The notes beneath the pieces were generated by a model. That model did no database searches and was not told the DNA's origin. It saw only the letters and a program-made list of their open reading frames with translations. This document shows, piece after piece, positions 9,494-17,971 of a stretch of DNA of 64,000 bases. Within the stretch, counting starts at the first letter, position 1, and the number at the start of each line of letters is the position of its first letter. Source of the DNA: Litchfieldia salsa (GTDB taxonomy: Bacteria > Bacillota > Bacilli > Bacillales > Bacillaceae_L); contig NZ_FNJU01000005.1 in NCBI RefSeq assembly GCF_900104555.1, forward strand, positions 132,216-196,215, written 5' to 3'. A program made the translations under genes and the position numbers.

Positions 9494-10357
9494 TTAGTTA
9501 TTTTTCCAGCTAGCTATATATTCTGTTTCTTCGTTTGGTAAATTAACTTGCGGGTTCTCAATGACCCAACTACCTTCGATGCTAAGTTCTTTACATGCTA
9601 AATCAAACTGACACATCGCAATTCCCAGGTCTAATAATTGCATATCATATCCTAGGCTACTGCTATAATTTGGTGTATGTTCAATGAAAAAATGACAAGT
9701 ATTACGATCCTGGGACAATACAATTCTCCATGGTTGTTTGTTTGATGCAGAAGGACCTAATCTCACCATTTCAATCGGAATTTCCAAATGGCCCGCGTTT
9801 TCCTTTAGTAAACTATTTTCAAATGTTGTATCATAAAATAGTTTTTCCCATGACTTTTTATTATCTGCTTTTACAACGATACGAAGTGCTTTGTCAAACA
9901 TTCGCTGTTTTTCTTTCGCATAACCAAATGGTGTGATACAAGGAATAAATTCATTCTCGTAAAGCACAATCTCCTTTTCAAACGAATTTCGCTGAAAAGT
10001 CCCTCCCATCCAGCAACTTCCAATTTCTAATTCTGTTAAATATAAAACAAGCTTTTGAAAAATATAACCGAACTCTACTAGTGAATACTTATTATTTTCT
10101 GCTAAACCCACTAAAAATCCTTTTGGATTTTTAATAAAACCGTAGGTGCCTAACTTAATGCCTTTGTCAGTAACATTATTTTTAACTTGAATAAGTTCTA
10201 TCCTTCCTCGTCTTCCAAAGGGGCCAATCAAATTCTGCTCAATTCTCAAGTATTCATTCAACTTTTCATCATGTGATATTGTTAGATCTTTACTGTCATA
10301 TGTTCTTATAGATTGCCGTTTGCTCATTGTGTCAATAACTGATTTCTTATAATTCAT
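9494..10357 (-). CDS. Nitroreductase-family protein (TM1586 type)
   Basis: This 287-aa protein begins KRQSIRTYDSK, the FMN-phosphate-binding start of nitroreductase-like flavoproteins. It later has GPSASNKQPWRIVL, the second half of the fold. The length and split, tandem-like arrangement resemble the TM1586 nitroreductase subfamily, in which one chain contains both halves of a normally dimeric fold. Such proteins reduce nitro or quinone compounds with NAD(P)H in vitro; the physiological substrate is unknown. The ATG has CGGAGGGATC upstream. It ends directly beside repeat family B, which may have supplied its transcription stop. Confidence 0.75.
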   Translation of the reverse strand: MNYKKSVIDTMSKRQSIRTYDSKDLTISHDEKLNEYLRIEQNLIGPFGRRGRIELIQVKNNVTDKGIKLGTYGFIKNPKGFLVGLAENNKYSLVEFGYIFQKLVLYLTELEIGSCWMGGTFQRNSFEKEIVLYENEFIPCITPFGYAKEKQRMFDKALRIVVKADNKKSWEKLFYDTTFENSLLKENAGHLEIPIEMVRLGPSASNKQPWRIVLSQDRNTCHFFIEHTPNYSSSLGYDMQLLDLGIAMCQFDLACKELSIEGSWVIENPQVNLPNEETEYIASWKNN

Positions 10358-10502
10358 TTGATCCCTCCGGCTAACTTCTATAAATGCTAGACAAACCTCA
10401 TTGTAAGCTTAATTCTACTCCTTCTATTAGATAAATTGAAGTAGAAAAGAGATTATTCCATAATCGAAATGAGACGCGAGAACCGTCCCCTCACCTCAAA
10501 GG

Positions 10503-10530
10503 AAAAAGACTGTCTTGGCAAAAGACAGCC
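10503..10530 (-). terminator. Terminator of the chemoreceptor operon
   Basis: GGCTGTCTT and AAGACAGTC form a stem with a 5-nt loop and are followed by TTTTT on the minus strand. It lies 12 bp past the chemoreceptor stop codon. Confidence 0.85.
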
Positions 10531-10541
10531 TTACTATTTGA

Positions 10542-12233
10542 TTAAATCTTAAAAGTTGACAATTCTTCTTGGAGATTTTGAGCAATCTTCGCTAATTCTT
10601 TCGATATACTTGCCACTTCCTCAATAGTTGAGGCCTGTTCCTCTGTTGAAGCAGCAGCTTCTTCTGTAGACGCTGCAGAAATTTCAATAATTTCGTTAAT
10701 GTTTCTTATCGACTCTAAGACATCATTAGAAGAACTCGTAATAACCTCAATTACTTCTTTAAGAGATGTCACACCTGTTTCTGTTTCTTTTACATTTTCA
10801 ACGATTTGGTGAAGTGATTTTCCACCTTTCTCGATTAAGAATACCTGTTCTTTCACTGCTTCTAAATTAGTTTCCATCGTATTAACGGTTACTTTTGTTT
10901 CAGATTGTATATCTTCTATCAATGATGTAATTTTTTCAGCAGCTTGGTTTGACTGCTCTGCTAGTTTTCTTACTTCTGATGCCACAACTGAAAATCCTTT
11001 TCCATGTTCACCAGCTCGTGCTGCTTCGATTGCTGCATTTAATGCTAATAGATTCGTTTGATTTGCAATATCAGAAATTACGGTAATGATTCCACCTATC
11101 TCTTCAGAACGACTTCCCAGCTTTTGGATTGATTCGGTTGCAAACTCTACCGTATTCGTAACCTTTCCTAAATGTTTGATCGAATCATTGATTGCTTTAT
11201 TTCCCAATTCAGCTTCACGAGATGAGTTAGTCGCACTATTCAATGTTTGATTAACAAATTCATTCCCCTTCTCTATTTGAGAAAGTGCTTTTTCCATTCC
11301 AGCTAAAATTCGAGTGGCTTCATCTGATTGACGGCTTGTTCCTTCAGCAATAGTAGTCGTTGTCTTAGCAATCTGTGAACCCATTTCTCCTGTTACTTCT
11401 GCACTTGCCGAAAGTTCCATAGAGGTTTCTGCTGTTCGATTTGCAGACTCTTTTATCCCTGTAATTAATCGTTTTAAATTTACACTCATCAAGTTAATCG
11501 ATTGAGCTAATTCACCAATTTCATCTTTTGATTTAATTTCTATTTGATTAACAGTTAAATTGCCACCTGCAATTTCTTTTGCAACATTTGTTACTGATAA
11601 TAGAGGTTTTACTTGTCTTCGCACCAAGAAATAAATAATGATTCCCATAATAATGATTTCAACTAAACCAAATATAATTAACTTATTCTGAAAGTCAAAT
11701 GCCATTTTATGATAGGCTTCCATTGGATATCCAACAAAGAACATACCAATTATTTCACCTGAAGAATCTTTAATAGGCTCATAAATCGTAATAAGCTGTT
11801 TTCCAACAACTGTTGCTTCACCTGTATAGGTGTCTCCATTAGTTAACGTTTTGTCCGCCACTTCTTTTGAAACTTGAGTGCCAACCGCTCTCGTTCCATC
11901 TTCTAGCATTACATTTGTTGATACTCTTGTATCACCCATAAAAATAGTTACCGCATTATTAGTTAATGAGCCAATTTTATCAACCATTTCAAAATTATCA
12001 TTTAACTTTACATTTCCCTTATATAACTGATCTTCCTTAATCGTCCAATCACCTGGGTATTGTTCATCCAACAGTTCCTCTGCAACACTATATGCAGTCT
12101 TTAAATTTTCATTTGCAACATTTATGACATCTCTCTTAACTGTTGTAACAGAAGTAAAAATGAGTATGATTGAACCTATGCTAAAGAACACAATAAATGC
12201 AATCGTAAGCTTTTCCTTGATTCCTATTTTCAT
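10542..12233 (-). CDS. Methyl-accepting chemotaxis protein with extracellular Cache-like domain
   Basis: This 563-aa chemoreceptor has TM1 at about 10-30, an extracellular sensing region of about 150 residues resembling a single Cache domain ([21 protein letters not shown] near its end), TM2 at about 183-204, a HAMP domain, and a cytoplasmic coiled-coil signalling domain. The hairpin tip has the canonical sequence [21 protein letters not shown]. It would control CheA through CheW. It is the last gene of an operon and overlaps the STAS gene stop by 4 bp (ATGA), so it is translationally coupled. The ribosome site is AAGGAG. The company of a phosphatase, kinase and STAS switch is unusual for a chemoreceptor. 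Confidence 0.93.
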   Translation of the reverse strand: MKIGIKEKLTIAFIVFFSIGSIILIFTSVTTVKRDVINVANENLKTAYSVAEELLDEQYPGDWTIKEDQLYKGNVKLNDNFEMVDKIGSLTNNAVTIFMGDTRVSTNVMLEDGTRAVGTQVSKEVADKTLTNGDTYTGEATVVGKQLITIYEPIKDSSGEIIGMFFVGYPMEAYHKMAFDFQNKLIIFGLVEIIIMGIIIYFLVRRQVKPLLSVTNVAKEIAGGNLTVNQIEIKSKDEIGELAQSINLMSVNLKRLITGIKESANRTAETSMELSASAEVTGEMGSQIAKTTTTIAEGTSRQSDEATRILAGMEKALSQIEKGNEFVNQTLNSATNSSREAELGNKAINDSIKHLGKVTNTVEFATESIQKLGSRSEEIGGIITVISDIANQTNLLALNAAIEAARAGEHGKGFSVVASEVRKLAEQSNQAAEKITSLIEDIQSETKVTVNTMETNLEAVKEQVFLIEKGGKSLHQIVENVKETETGVTSLKEVIEVITSSSNDVLESIRNINEIIEISAASTEEAAASTEEQASTIEEVASISKELAKIAQNLQEELSTFKI

Positions 12234-12592
12234 ATATTTCCGTTCTCCTTCTTAACGAGTTTCCCCATAACATTTTCTACTGACGTATCAATCACGAATA
12301 ATTGATCTAGCTTGGCAATCTCAAATAACTCTTTAATGAATTCATCTTTAATAACTAGGTATATTTTTGATTCTTTATTTTCTATATGATTCATAAAAGT
12401 AATAAATAATCCCATACCTGTACTATCAATATTTTCTAAATTTGATAAATCAAATATATAATTAAATTTTCCTTCTTGTATGAAATCAATAAGTTTTCCC
12501 TTCACAGATTCTGATTGGTTATATTGTAATTTTCCGGAAATTTCTATAATGATCGTACCTTCTTCTATTCTATGCTCTAAAACAGTCTTCAT
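12230..12592 (-). CDS. STAS-domain anti-sigma-factor antagonist-like protein
   Basis: This 120-aa protein is a stand-alone STAS domain of the SpoIIAA/RsbV type. S57 in [10 protein letters not shown] is at the position phosphorylated by RsbW-type kinases, suggesting a phosphorylation switch. A longer reading from 12640 would overlap the upstream gene. The ATG chosen has AAGGAG 8 bp ahead and avoids the overlap. The presumed kinase and phosphatase lie immediately upstream and the chemoreceptor immediately downstream. It could control a sigma factor elsewhere, but no sigma gene is in the operon, so the target may be another signalling protein. Confidence 0.88.
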   Translation of the reverse strand: MKTVLEHRIEEGTIIIEISGKLQYNQSESVKGKLIDFIQEGKFNYIFDLSNLENIDSTGMGLFITFMNHIENKESKIYLVIKDEFIKELFEIAKLDQLFVIDTSVENVMGKLVKKENGNI

Positions 12593-12596
12593 TGTT

Positions 12597-13010
12597 TTAT
12601 CTCCTTTTTTCAATACTGACTTTGAATCCCTTTCCTTCATTTAAGAAGGAAATCTTATCTACCATTTTCTTAACCATCAACAATCCACGACCTCTATCTT
12701 GGAGCAGGACTTCTTCCAACTGTTTATGATCAATAGGATTTAAATGATGAGCCATTCCATCCCCTTGATCAGTAATCTCTACTAAAATAACATTTTCTTC
12801 CATTTTTATATATAAATTAATAGGGTAGTTTGATGCTTGGTCGTTATATTTCCTCAATGTTGCTTCAAAAGCATTAATGATTAGTTCATGGATAGCAAAT
12901 ACTAATCTTCGATCAACATCTCCAGATAAACACTTGAGAAAGGATTTAACTACATCATCTATTTGTTCTATAACCATTTCCTTGCATGGTATCTGAATAT
13001 TCATATTCAC
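12597..13010 (-). CDS. RsbW/SpoIIAB-like serine-protein kinase (HATPase_c)
   Basis: This 137-aa single-domain GHKL ATPase has an N-box HELIINAFEA (E42, N46), a G1 box DQGDGM (81-86) and a G2 box DRGRGL followed by MVKKMVD. It is the kinase/anti-sigma component of a partner switch: in this family it phosphorylates the STAS partner or sequesters a target. It is the second gene of the operon, 11 bp after the phosphatase gene and 4 bp before the STAS start. Its true binding partner cannot be told from sequence; the adjacent STAS protein is the natural candidate. Confidence 0.88.
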   Translation of the reverse strand: MNMNIQIPCKEMVIEQIDDVVKSFLKCLSGDVDRRLVFAIHELIINAFEATLRKYNDQASNYPINLYIKMEENVILVEITDQGDGMAHHLNPIDHKQLEEVLLQDRGRGLLMVKKMVDKISFLNEGKGFKVSIEKRR

Positions 13011-13021
13011 ACTCTAAATTC

Positions 13022-14233
13022 CTACCTTTCTATTTGTTTCAATTTAAAGGATAGTACACACACGTCATCCTCTAAATCTTCTTTTCCATCTAGTTGTTCC
13101 TCTATATAGGCAGTAAATGAAGAGGTTGCCTTTAGAGAATTATCAATAAGTCTGCTAAGTATATCTCTCGCACTAACTTTTCCATTTTTCCTAAAATGAT
13201 CTGTTAATCCGTCTGTAAATAGAATGAGCGTTGCATCTTGGGAAAAATGAACAACTCCTGTATTACAAGGTAAATCCTTGAGAATTCCAAGTGGCACTGT
13301 TCCATCCTTTAGAAAATCTCGTTTCTCATCCTTGTCTGTTATGATAATTCCTGGTGGATGCCCAGCATTCAAATACTGTATTTCTCCTTTATTTAAGTCT
13401 AAATAAACATAAATTCCAGTCACATATATATAGAAATCTTCATGTTGGAAGAGTGAGATTAACAACCCGTTTATCTTCTTCATCACTTTATATGGTTCTT
13501 TTTCTTGTTGAATCAAGTCCTTTAATTGTGGATAAATCGCCATTCCAATTAAAGCCGACGACACCCCATGACCCATTACATCTAAAACGACTGCACCATA
13601 AACTCCCTCTTCGATTTGATTCCATGCATATAAATCACCTGATAACATCGCTGAAGGTTTATATAGATAATCAACTTCTAGATTAGGATCCTTAGGTACG
13701 TTATCCAGAGTGGCTAACTGAATTTTACTTGCCAATTGCAGTTCTTTTTTTGCTTGGATTTCATTATTCTTTATTCTAACAACTGTCTCTTCCAACTCAA
13801 TTGTATTCGCGATTAAACTGGCATAGATTAGCAGTTTAGGAATATCAGCCTCACTTAAAACGTTTGGATCTGGGTCCAATGCACATAATGTACCAAAAAC
13901 ACTTCCATCCTCTAAAACAATAGGCACCCCTAAGTATGATCTGATTGAAACTGTTTGAGTTATTTGTAATTCTCGTACTAAAGAATTTTGTAATGCATCT
14001 GTAATCAACAAAGGCTTTTTCTCATTAGTAACATAACCACAATATGAAAGATCTAATGGTTCATCTACTTTATCTGGGATCGTACATCCACCTTCATTAT
14101 TGATTGTATTAAGGATCTTAAAACGATTTTGTGTTGTACTACTAATAAAAAACGACCTTGCTTCAACTGTTTCATTCATTAAACTAAGAACATTATGAGC
14201 AGCTTCCTCAAACTTACGTTGTATGTTTTTCAA
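13022..14233 (-). CDS. GAF-domain PP2C-type serine phosphatase (RsbU/RsbP/SpoIIE-like)
   Basis: This 403-aa protein has an N-terminal GAF sensor domain (about 10-155), a short coiled linker (155-180) and a SpoIIE-type PP2C phosphatase domain (about 185-400). Metal-binding acidic residues are visible in MLSGD (D200), LDVMGHG (D218) and FTDGLTD. Proteins of this architecture dephosphorylate a STAS antagonist in response to a signal sensed by the N-terminal domain. It is the first gene of the four-gene operon, starts with TTG after AAAAGGGGAAAC, and is preceded by a sigma-D-like promoter. The GAF ligand is unknown. Confidence 0.9.
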   Translation of the reverse strand: MKNIQRKFEEAAHNVLSLMNETVEARSFFISSTTQNRFKILNTINNEGGCTIPDKVDEPLDLSYCGYVTNEKKPLLITDALQNSLVRELQITQTVSIRSYLGVPIVLEDGSVFGTLCALDPDPNVLSEADIPKLLIYASLIANTIELEETVVRIKNNEIQAKKELQLASKIQLATLDNVPKDPNLEVDYLYKPSAMLSGDLYAWNQIEEGVYGAVVLDVMGHGVSSALIGMAIYPQLKDLIQQEKEPYKVMKKINGLLISLFQHEDFYIYVTGIYVYLDLNKGEIQYLNAGHPPGIIITDKDEKRDFLKDGTVPLGILKDLPCNTGVVHFSQDATLILFTDGLTDHFRKNGKVSARDILSRLIDNSLKATSSFTAYIEEQLDGKEDLEDDVCVLSFKLKQIER

Positions 14234-14345
14234 GTTGTTTCCCCTTTTAAATAATTCATGATTTTATTGAATAATAAGTACTTTCACTATAAGGTCAGCA
14301 TACAAAGGGAACTTTAATTAAATATTTTTAGACTTTATACTACAT

Positions 14346-14372
14346 ATATCGACAATTTATTGAACTTTTTTA
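14346..14372 (-). promoter_or_regulatory. Sigma-D-type promoter of the partner-switch/chemoreceptor operon
   Basis: On the minus strand TAAA is followed after exactly 15 bp by GTCGATAT. The Bacillus sigma-D consensus is TAAA-N15-GCCGATAT, so only one base differs. The start site would be near 14338, about 105 nt before the phosphatase start codon. This is the motility/chemotaxis regulon promoter type. Confidence 0.75.
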
Positions 14373-14549
14373 GTTTTATTTATAACTTTAAAATATAGAT
14401 AATCGAAGTATATAGAGGTAAACAGAACACTTAATGATGTGGCTTCTAGTAGTAAATATCTATTATTGATTTCCCAAACTGTTTAATAGCGGAATTAATA
14501 AAAAACGGGTAAAATCATATAGTACTTATTAATGAAAGGGGAAAGAACA

Positions 14550-14828
14550 ATGCATATAACAAATGAAGCATCAGCTTTTATAAAAGAATTGCTCGCTGAA
14601 CAAAATGCACATAATATCCGAATTCATTTCGCAGGCTATGGCTGAGGATCTCCACAAATTGGACTAGCTCTGGATGAGCCAGCAGAAAATGATACAATTG
14701 AAACAATTAACGAAATAGTAGTAGCAATTGACCCTATGATCAAAGAGCATATCGAAACCCTTACTCTTGATATAAGCGAAGATAAAACGGGTTTAACATT
14801 CTTAGGAGACAACGGGAACTGTTGTTAA
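14550..14828 (+). CDS. HesB/IscA-like protein with in-frame UGA at codon 32, probable selenoprotein
   Basis: This 92-aa frame starts at ATG after AAAGGGGAAAG and is open to TAA except for one TGA (14643-14645). The translation around it reads IHFAGYG-U-GSPQIGLALDEP. In HesB-like proteins this position holds a conserved Cys, or Sec in a known selenoprotein subgroup with a GxGUG motif. Sequence on both sides keeps the family pattern (LALDEP, late TLDIS, terminal CC), so there is no sign of decay after the UGA. A SECIS-like hairpin follows 25 nt later. HesB/IscA proteins handle iron-sulfur clusters or iron; this branch is not characterised. The alternative is a recent nonsense mutation. Sec biosynthesis genes are not in the window. 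Confidence 0.75.
14664..14682 (+). promoter_or_regulatory. Candidate bacterial SECIS hairpin
   Basis: CTAGCTC and GAGCCAG form a 7-position stem with one A-C mismatch, closing the 5-nt loop TGGAT. The loop begins 25 nt after the UGA and has G in its second and third positions. That fits the known bacterial SECIS rules: short apical loop, early G, about 16-37 nt from the UGA. Confidence 0.6.
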
Positions 14829-14830
14829 TA

Positions 14831-14863
14831 TTTAAAAGAGGAGTGATCTACTCCTCTTTTAAA
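14831..14863 (+). terminator. Terminator of the HesB-like gene
   Basis: AAAAGAGGAGT and ACTCCTCTTTT pair around GATCT, 5 bp past the stop codon, ending in a T-run. Its position just after the TAA supports readthrough of the internal UGA and a gene that extends to the later stop. Confidence 0.85.
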
Positions 14864-15045
14864 AGATGAAGAACTCGTATGATCATTCATGCTAAAGTTC
14901 CTCCCTCTTCATATTTATATGAATCCCCTTTTATTAAATTCCCTCACATTCTTTAACTTAAATATAAGTTCTGCTACAAGCTAAACATTTTTTATGTTAA
15001 TATATTATATATGAGCACAAAATAGGCAGTGGAAATTTGCGCTAA

Positions 15046-15074
15046 TTGATAAAATCTTCTATATTTGATATAAT
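15046..15074 (+). promoter_or_regulatory. Sigma-A promoter of yabR
   Basis: TTGATA and TATAAT are separated by 17 bp, with the -10 hexamer about 36 bp before the start codon. Confidence 0.75.
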
Positions 15075-15109
15075 ACATTGTTTTTAACATTACTAAGGGG
15101 GAACTTTTT

Positions 15110-15559
15110 TTGTCAATCGAAGTAGGCAGCAAGGTACAAGGTAAAGTAACAGGGATAACAAATTTCGGAGCTTTTGTAGAATTACCTGGAGGCTCAACAG
15201 GTCTTGTTCATATTAGTGAAGTAGCAGATAGCTATGTAAAAGATGTGAATGACCACTTAAAAGTAGGAGACCAAGTTGAAGTAAAAGTAATTAGTGAGAA
15301 AGACGGAAAAACTGCCTTATCCATCAAAAAAGCGATAGACAGACCTGAAGGACAGACACCTTCTTATCCTCAACGTCAACCACGTCAAGGAAGAGATGAT
15401 AGGCAATCTAAAGACTTCCGTTCAAAGGGTAATTTCAAACCTAAGGAAAGCTTTGAAGATAAAATGGCAAAATTTTTAAAAACAAGTGAAGAAAACTTAT
15501 CTACTCTTAAACGCAGTACTGAAACTAAACGTGGCGGTAGAGGTGGAAGACGCGGATAA
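15110..15559 (+). CDS. yabR: S1-domain RNA-binding protein YabR
   Basis: This 149-aa protein has an S1 RNA-binding domain (about 1-75; GKVTGITNFGAFVELPGG, HISEVAD) followed by a basic, Gly/Arg-rich, probably unstructured tail ending KRGGRGGRRG. It matches B. subtilis YabR over almost its whole length, with an insertion of about 20 residues after the S1 domain. YabR normally lies next to divIC at the end of a cell-division cluster; here it stands alone, so it may have moved or may be an extra copy. The start is TTG after AAGGGGGAAC. It presumably binds RNA or ribosomes; no precise role is known. Confidence 0.85.
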   Translation: MSIEVGSKVQGKVTGITNFGAFVELPGGSTGLVHISEVADSYVKDVNDHLKVGDQVEVKVISEKDGKTALSIKKAIDRPEGQTPSYPQRQPRQGRDDRQSKDFRSKGNFKPKESFEDKMAKFLKTSEENLSTLKRSTETKRGGRGGRRG

Positions 15560-15597
15560 CTCGCTTCCTTTTTAATAAAAATTTTTCAACCAATAAT

Positions 15598-15625
15598 GGC
15601 AAGCCAAATAGTTGGCTTGCCTATT
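15598..15625 (+). terminator. Terminator of yabR
   Basis: GGCAAGCCAA and TTGGCTTGCC form a perfect 10-bp stem with the loop ATAG. The following T-run is weak (TATTTCC). Confidence 0.65.
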
Positions 15626-15693
15626 TCCTATGTAATGACATAGAGAGCATATAGGAATCAGTGCAAATACTCATTTTCAACACTCATAATTCG

Positions 15694-17265
15694 TTATTGT
15701 ATACATTGTACTAATGTATCATATCCCTGAACACAGTTCCTCCCACTTCTCTTTGCTTCATATAAAGCTTGATCAGCTTGTCTCATGAGAATATTTAACG
15801 ATTGATGTTGATCACTCCCACTTTTAATCATCGTTGAAATTCCAAAGCTTGAAGTAACAGAGATCTCCTTATCACCGATCAGAATTGAAGCTTCTGATAT
15901 TTTCATCTTAAGAGTATTGGCTAAGTCTATTGCTTCACTTAATAATGTATCAGGTAAGAAAATAATGAATTCCTCTCCACCATATCTGCCTAAAATATCT
16001 GTTGTTCTAAGTGATTTCTTTACCAAGGACGCTAAGGAAGTCAAAACTTGATCCCCTGCCTCATGCCCATATGTATCATTTACAATTTTGAAATGATCGA
16101 TATCAAACATAATACAAGCCCCTCTTGTGTGAAGGTTATTAAAAATCCCTTCAGCTTTTTGCATGAAAAATGTTCGATTATATACTTGGGTTAAGCCATC
16201 AATGCTTGCCAGGTACTCAAGCCTCTCATGCATATTAACTCTTTCCGTTATATTTATAAAAGTGATAATTTGTCCAATTTGTTGTTGATTATTTTTATTC
16301 CAAATCGGAGTGTAACGAATTTGGAAATGTTGGGAGTGTTCTCCAGCTATTCTATGTTCATAATCACATTCTTTTTGCTGCTCAATGAACTCTGCTAATT
16401 GCTGGTGATTATTTTCAAGTAAATGACTAATGGTTTTGCCTATTGAATTCCGATTTAGAGTTGGTATGACATTAAGAATCGCGTGGTTATAATCAACAAG
16501 TTTCCCCTTCTGGTTTAAAACAATAACACCGCCCTGCATGTTCTCAAACACCTTTTCCCTTGCAATAGGTGCTACATTAAACATTTGAAAGGATAATAGT
16601 GCTGAACCATGTAAAAGGAAGGAGACACTCATAAATACCGGCCCCAAGTCAATCCCATAAGGACTAGATCCTTCTAAATAAAAGTGACTAGCAATGATGG
16701 GAACGACAAGACCTGTTACCATTAGTAGAATTTGCATCCGGAATCTAAAAAGCGAGTTTTTCATTTGCATGAGAAGTACGATAATACTAATCATAAAGCA
16801 AAGAAAAACATAGATTGAGTGGACGTAAAACCAGGGACCATACTCAAATGTTACAATTGGGAATGGAGTATCACTTCTTAGTATTACCGAAGTGTAATAT
16901 AGATGATGAAGATCATTTGTACTATGCATAAAGATGGTGATTATTGGAATAACAAAGAGACTATAGTAAACCCTTAGAGGAAGCTTTTGTCCTACATATT
17001 CATAACACATAAGTAAGAGAAATGTAGGTATGAAAGGTAAGGCAAGATATTCAACTCTGAGCCAAAACTTAATTGATTCTAAAGAAATACTAGCCAACTC
17101 AAAACTGTAAGAAAAAGTGAAAATCGCTGACAAGAATGTAACTAAGATATAGTATTTTGCACCAGGTGCATCTTTAAGTTTAACAAGTGCATATATCGAT
17201 AAAGAACTGCTCAATATACCTGCAATTACAACAATTATTATGTATTTTAATAGTTCATGTTCCAT
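15694..17265 (-). CDS. Membrane diguanylate cyclase (7TM-PAS-GGDEF)
   Basis: This 523-aa protein has an N-terminal seven-helix membrane region of the histidine-kinase 7TM type (about 1-230), a PAS domain (about 235-345) and a C-terminal GGDEF domain. The active site is GGEEF (429-433), competent for making cyclic di-GMP from two GTP. An RxxD inhibitory site (R420, D423) lies five residues before it, so product feedback is likely. No EAL or HD-GYP phosphodiesterase domain is present. The ATG has GGAGAAGATGTT upstream. It lies 3.0 kb from the partner-switch/chemoreceptor operon on the same strand; both concern motility signalling, but no operon link is seen. Confidence 0.92.
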   Translation of the reverse strand: MEHELLKYIIIVVIAGILSSSLSIYALVKLKDAPGAKYYILVTFLSAIFTFSYSFELASISLESIKFWLRVEYLALPFIPTFLLLMCYEYVGQKLPLRVYYSLFVIPIITIFMHSTNDLHHLYYTSVILRSDTPFPIVTFEYGPWFYVHSIYVFLCFMISIIVLLMQMKNSLFRFRMQILLMVTGLVVPIIASHFYLEGSSPYGIDLGPVFMSVSFLLHGSALLSFQMFNVAPIAREKVFENMQGGVIVLNQKGKLVDYNHAILNVIPTLNRNSIGKTISHLLENNHQQLAEFIEQQKECDYEHRIAGEHSQHFQIRYTPIWNKNNQQQIGQIITFINITERVNMHERLEYLASIDGLTQVYNRTFFMQKAEGIFNNLHTRGACIMFDIDHFKIVNDTYGHEAGDQVLTSLASLVKKSLRTTDILGRYGGEEFIIFLPDTLLSEAIDLANTLKMKISEASILIGDKEISVTSSFGISTMIKSGSDQHQSLNILMRQADQALYEAKRSGRNCVQGYDTLVQCIQ

Positions 17266-17370
17266 AACATCTTCTCCAAATAGTCATAAAGTACTATAAA
17301 ATAGTATATAGGATATATTCACTATATTACTAGTATTTATTGTGATTATGTTTATTTAATTTACTTACAC

Positions 17371-17875
17371 GATGAAAGACTTTTAGGTTGGCTCTCCACC
17401 GATTTTTGTCTTTCATTGATTTGATGAAAGACTTTTTCCTGAGTCTCCACCAATTTTTGTCTTTCATAACCTTGATGAAAGACTTTTTCTTGAGTCTACA
17501 CCGATTTTTGTCTTTCATCGCCTTGATGAAGGACTTTTTCTTAAGTCTCCAACGTTTTTTGTCTTTCATTGCCTTGATGAAAGACTTTTTCTTGAGTTTC
17601 CACCGACTTTTGTCTTTCATAGGCCTGATGAAAGACTTTTTCTTGAATCTCCACCGATTTTTGTCTTTCATAGGCATGATGAAAGACTTTTTCTTGAGTT
17701 TCCACCGACTTTTGTCTTTCATAGGCCTGATGAAAGACTTTTTCTTGAGTCTACACCGATTTTTGTCTTTCATAGGCCTGATGAAAGACTTTTTCTTAGT
17801 GCTCAGACGATTTTTGTCTTTCATAGCCTTGATGAAAGACTTTTTCCTGAGTCTCCACCGATTTTTGTCTTTCAT
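17371..17875. repeat. 51-bp tandem repeat array 1 (ten units)
   Basis: Ten units each begin ATGAAAGAC and end GTCTTTCAT plus a short joiner. The start-to-start distance is 51 bp, with 52 bp between the first two. Each unit is a potential hairpin with a 9-bp stem and a 26-nt loop, followed by T-tracts. Units differ at a few positions. Both strands are open because 51 is a multiple of three. The array fills most of the gap between the pbuG terminator and the start of the diguanylate cyclase gene. Confidence 0.95.
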
Positions 17876-17889
17876 CCCCACCAACAAAA

Positions 17890-17931
17890 AATAACCCAAG
17901 CAATTTCACTCTAGAAATCACTTGGGTTATT
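17890..17931 (-). terminator. Terminator of pbuG
   Basis: AATAACCCAAG and CTTGGGTTATT pair around a 20-nt loop, beginning about 40 bp past the pbuG stop on the minus strand. Confidence 0.65.
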
Positions 17932-17971
17932 ACTTATAACACTTATTAAGCTGGATAAGAATCTTCCTACA

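Noticed and set aside
10465-10500. Fragment GACGCGAGAACCGTCCCC after the nitroreductase gene
   Set aside because: Looks like a remnant of a dispersed Bacillus repeat but only one copy is in the window, so it cannot be supported as a feature.
14481-14512. Sigma-B promoter (GTTTAA ... GGGTAA) before the HesB-like gene
   Set aside because: Both hexamers fit but the spacer is 20 bp, well over the 12-15 bp sigma-B needs.
14550-14642. Calling the HesB-like locus a simple pseudogene
   Set aside because: The UGA falls exactly at the family's Cys/Sec position, the downstream frame is intact to a stop followed by a terminator, and a SECIS-like hairpin is present. It is kept as a selenoprotein candidate, with nonsense mutation as the alternative.
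17371-17875. CRISPR array
   Set aside because: Units are contiguous with near-identical interiors and no unique spacers; no cas genes are present. The same applies to the arrays at 23.0 and 43.8 kb.
17330-17899. Long open frames on both strands across array 1 (189 and 168 codons)
   Set aside because: They are open only because the repeat period is a multiple of three and the unit lacks stops. Translations are monotonous repeats on both strands, with no proper ribosome site.
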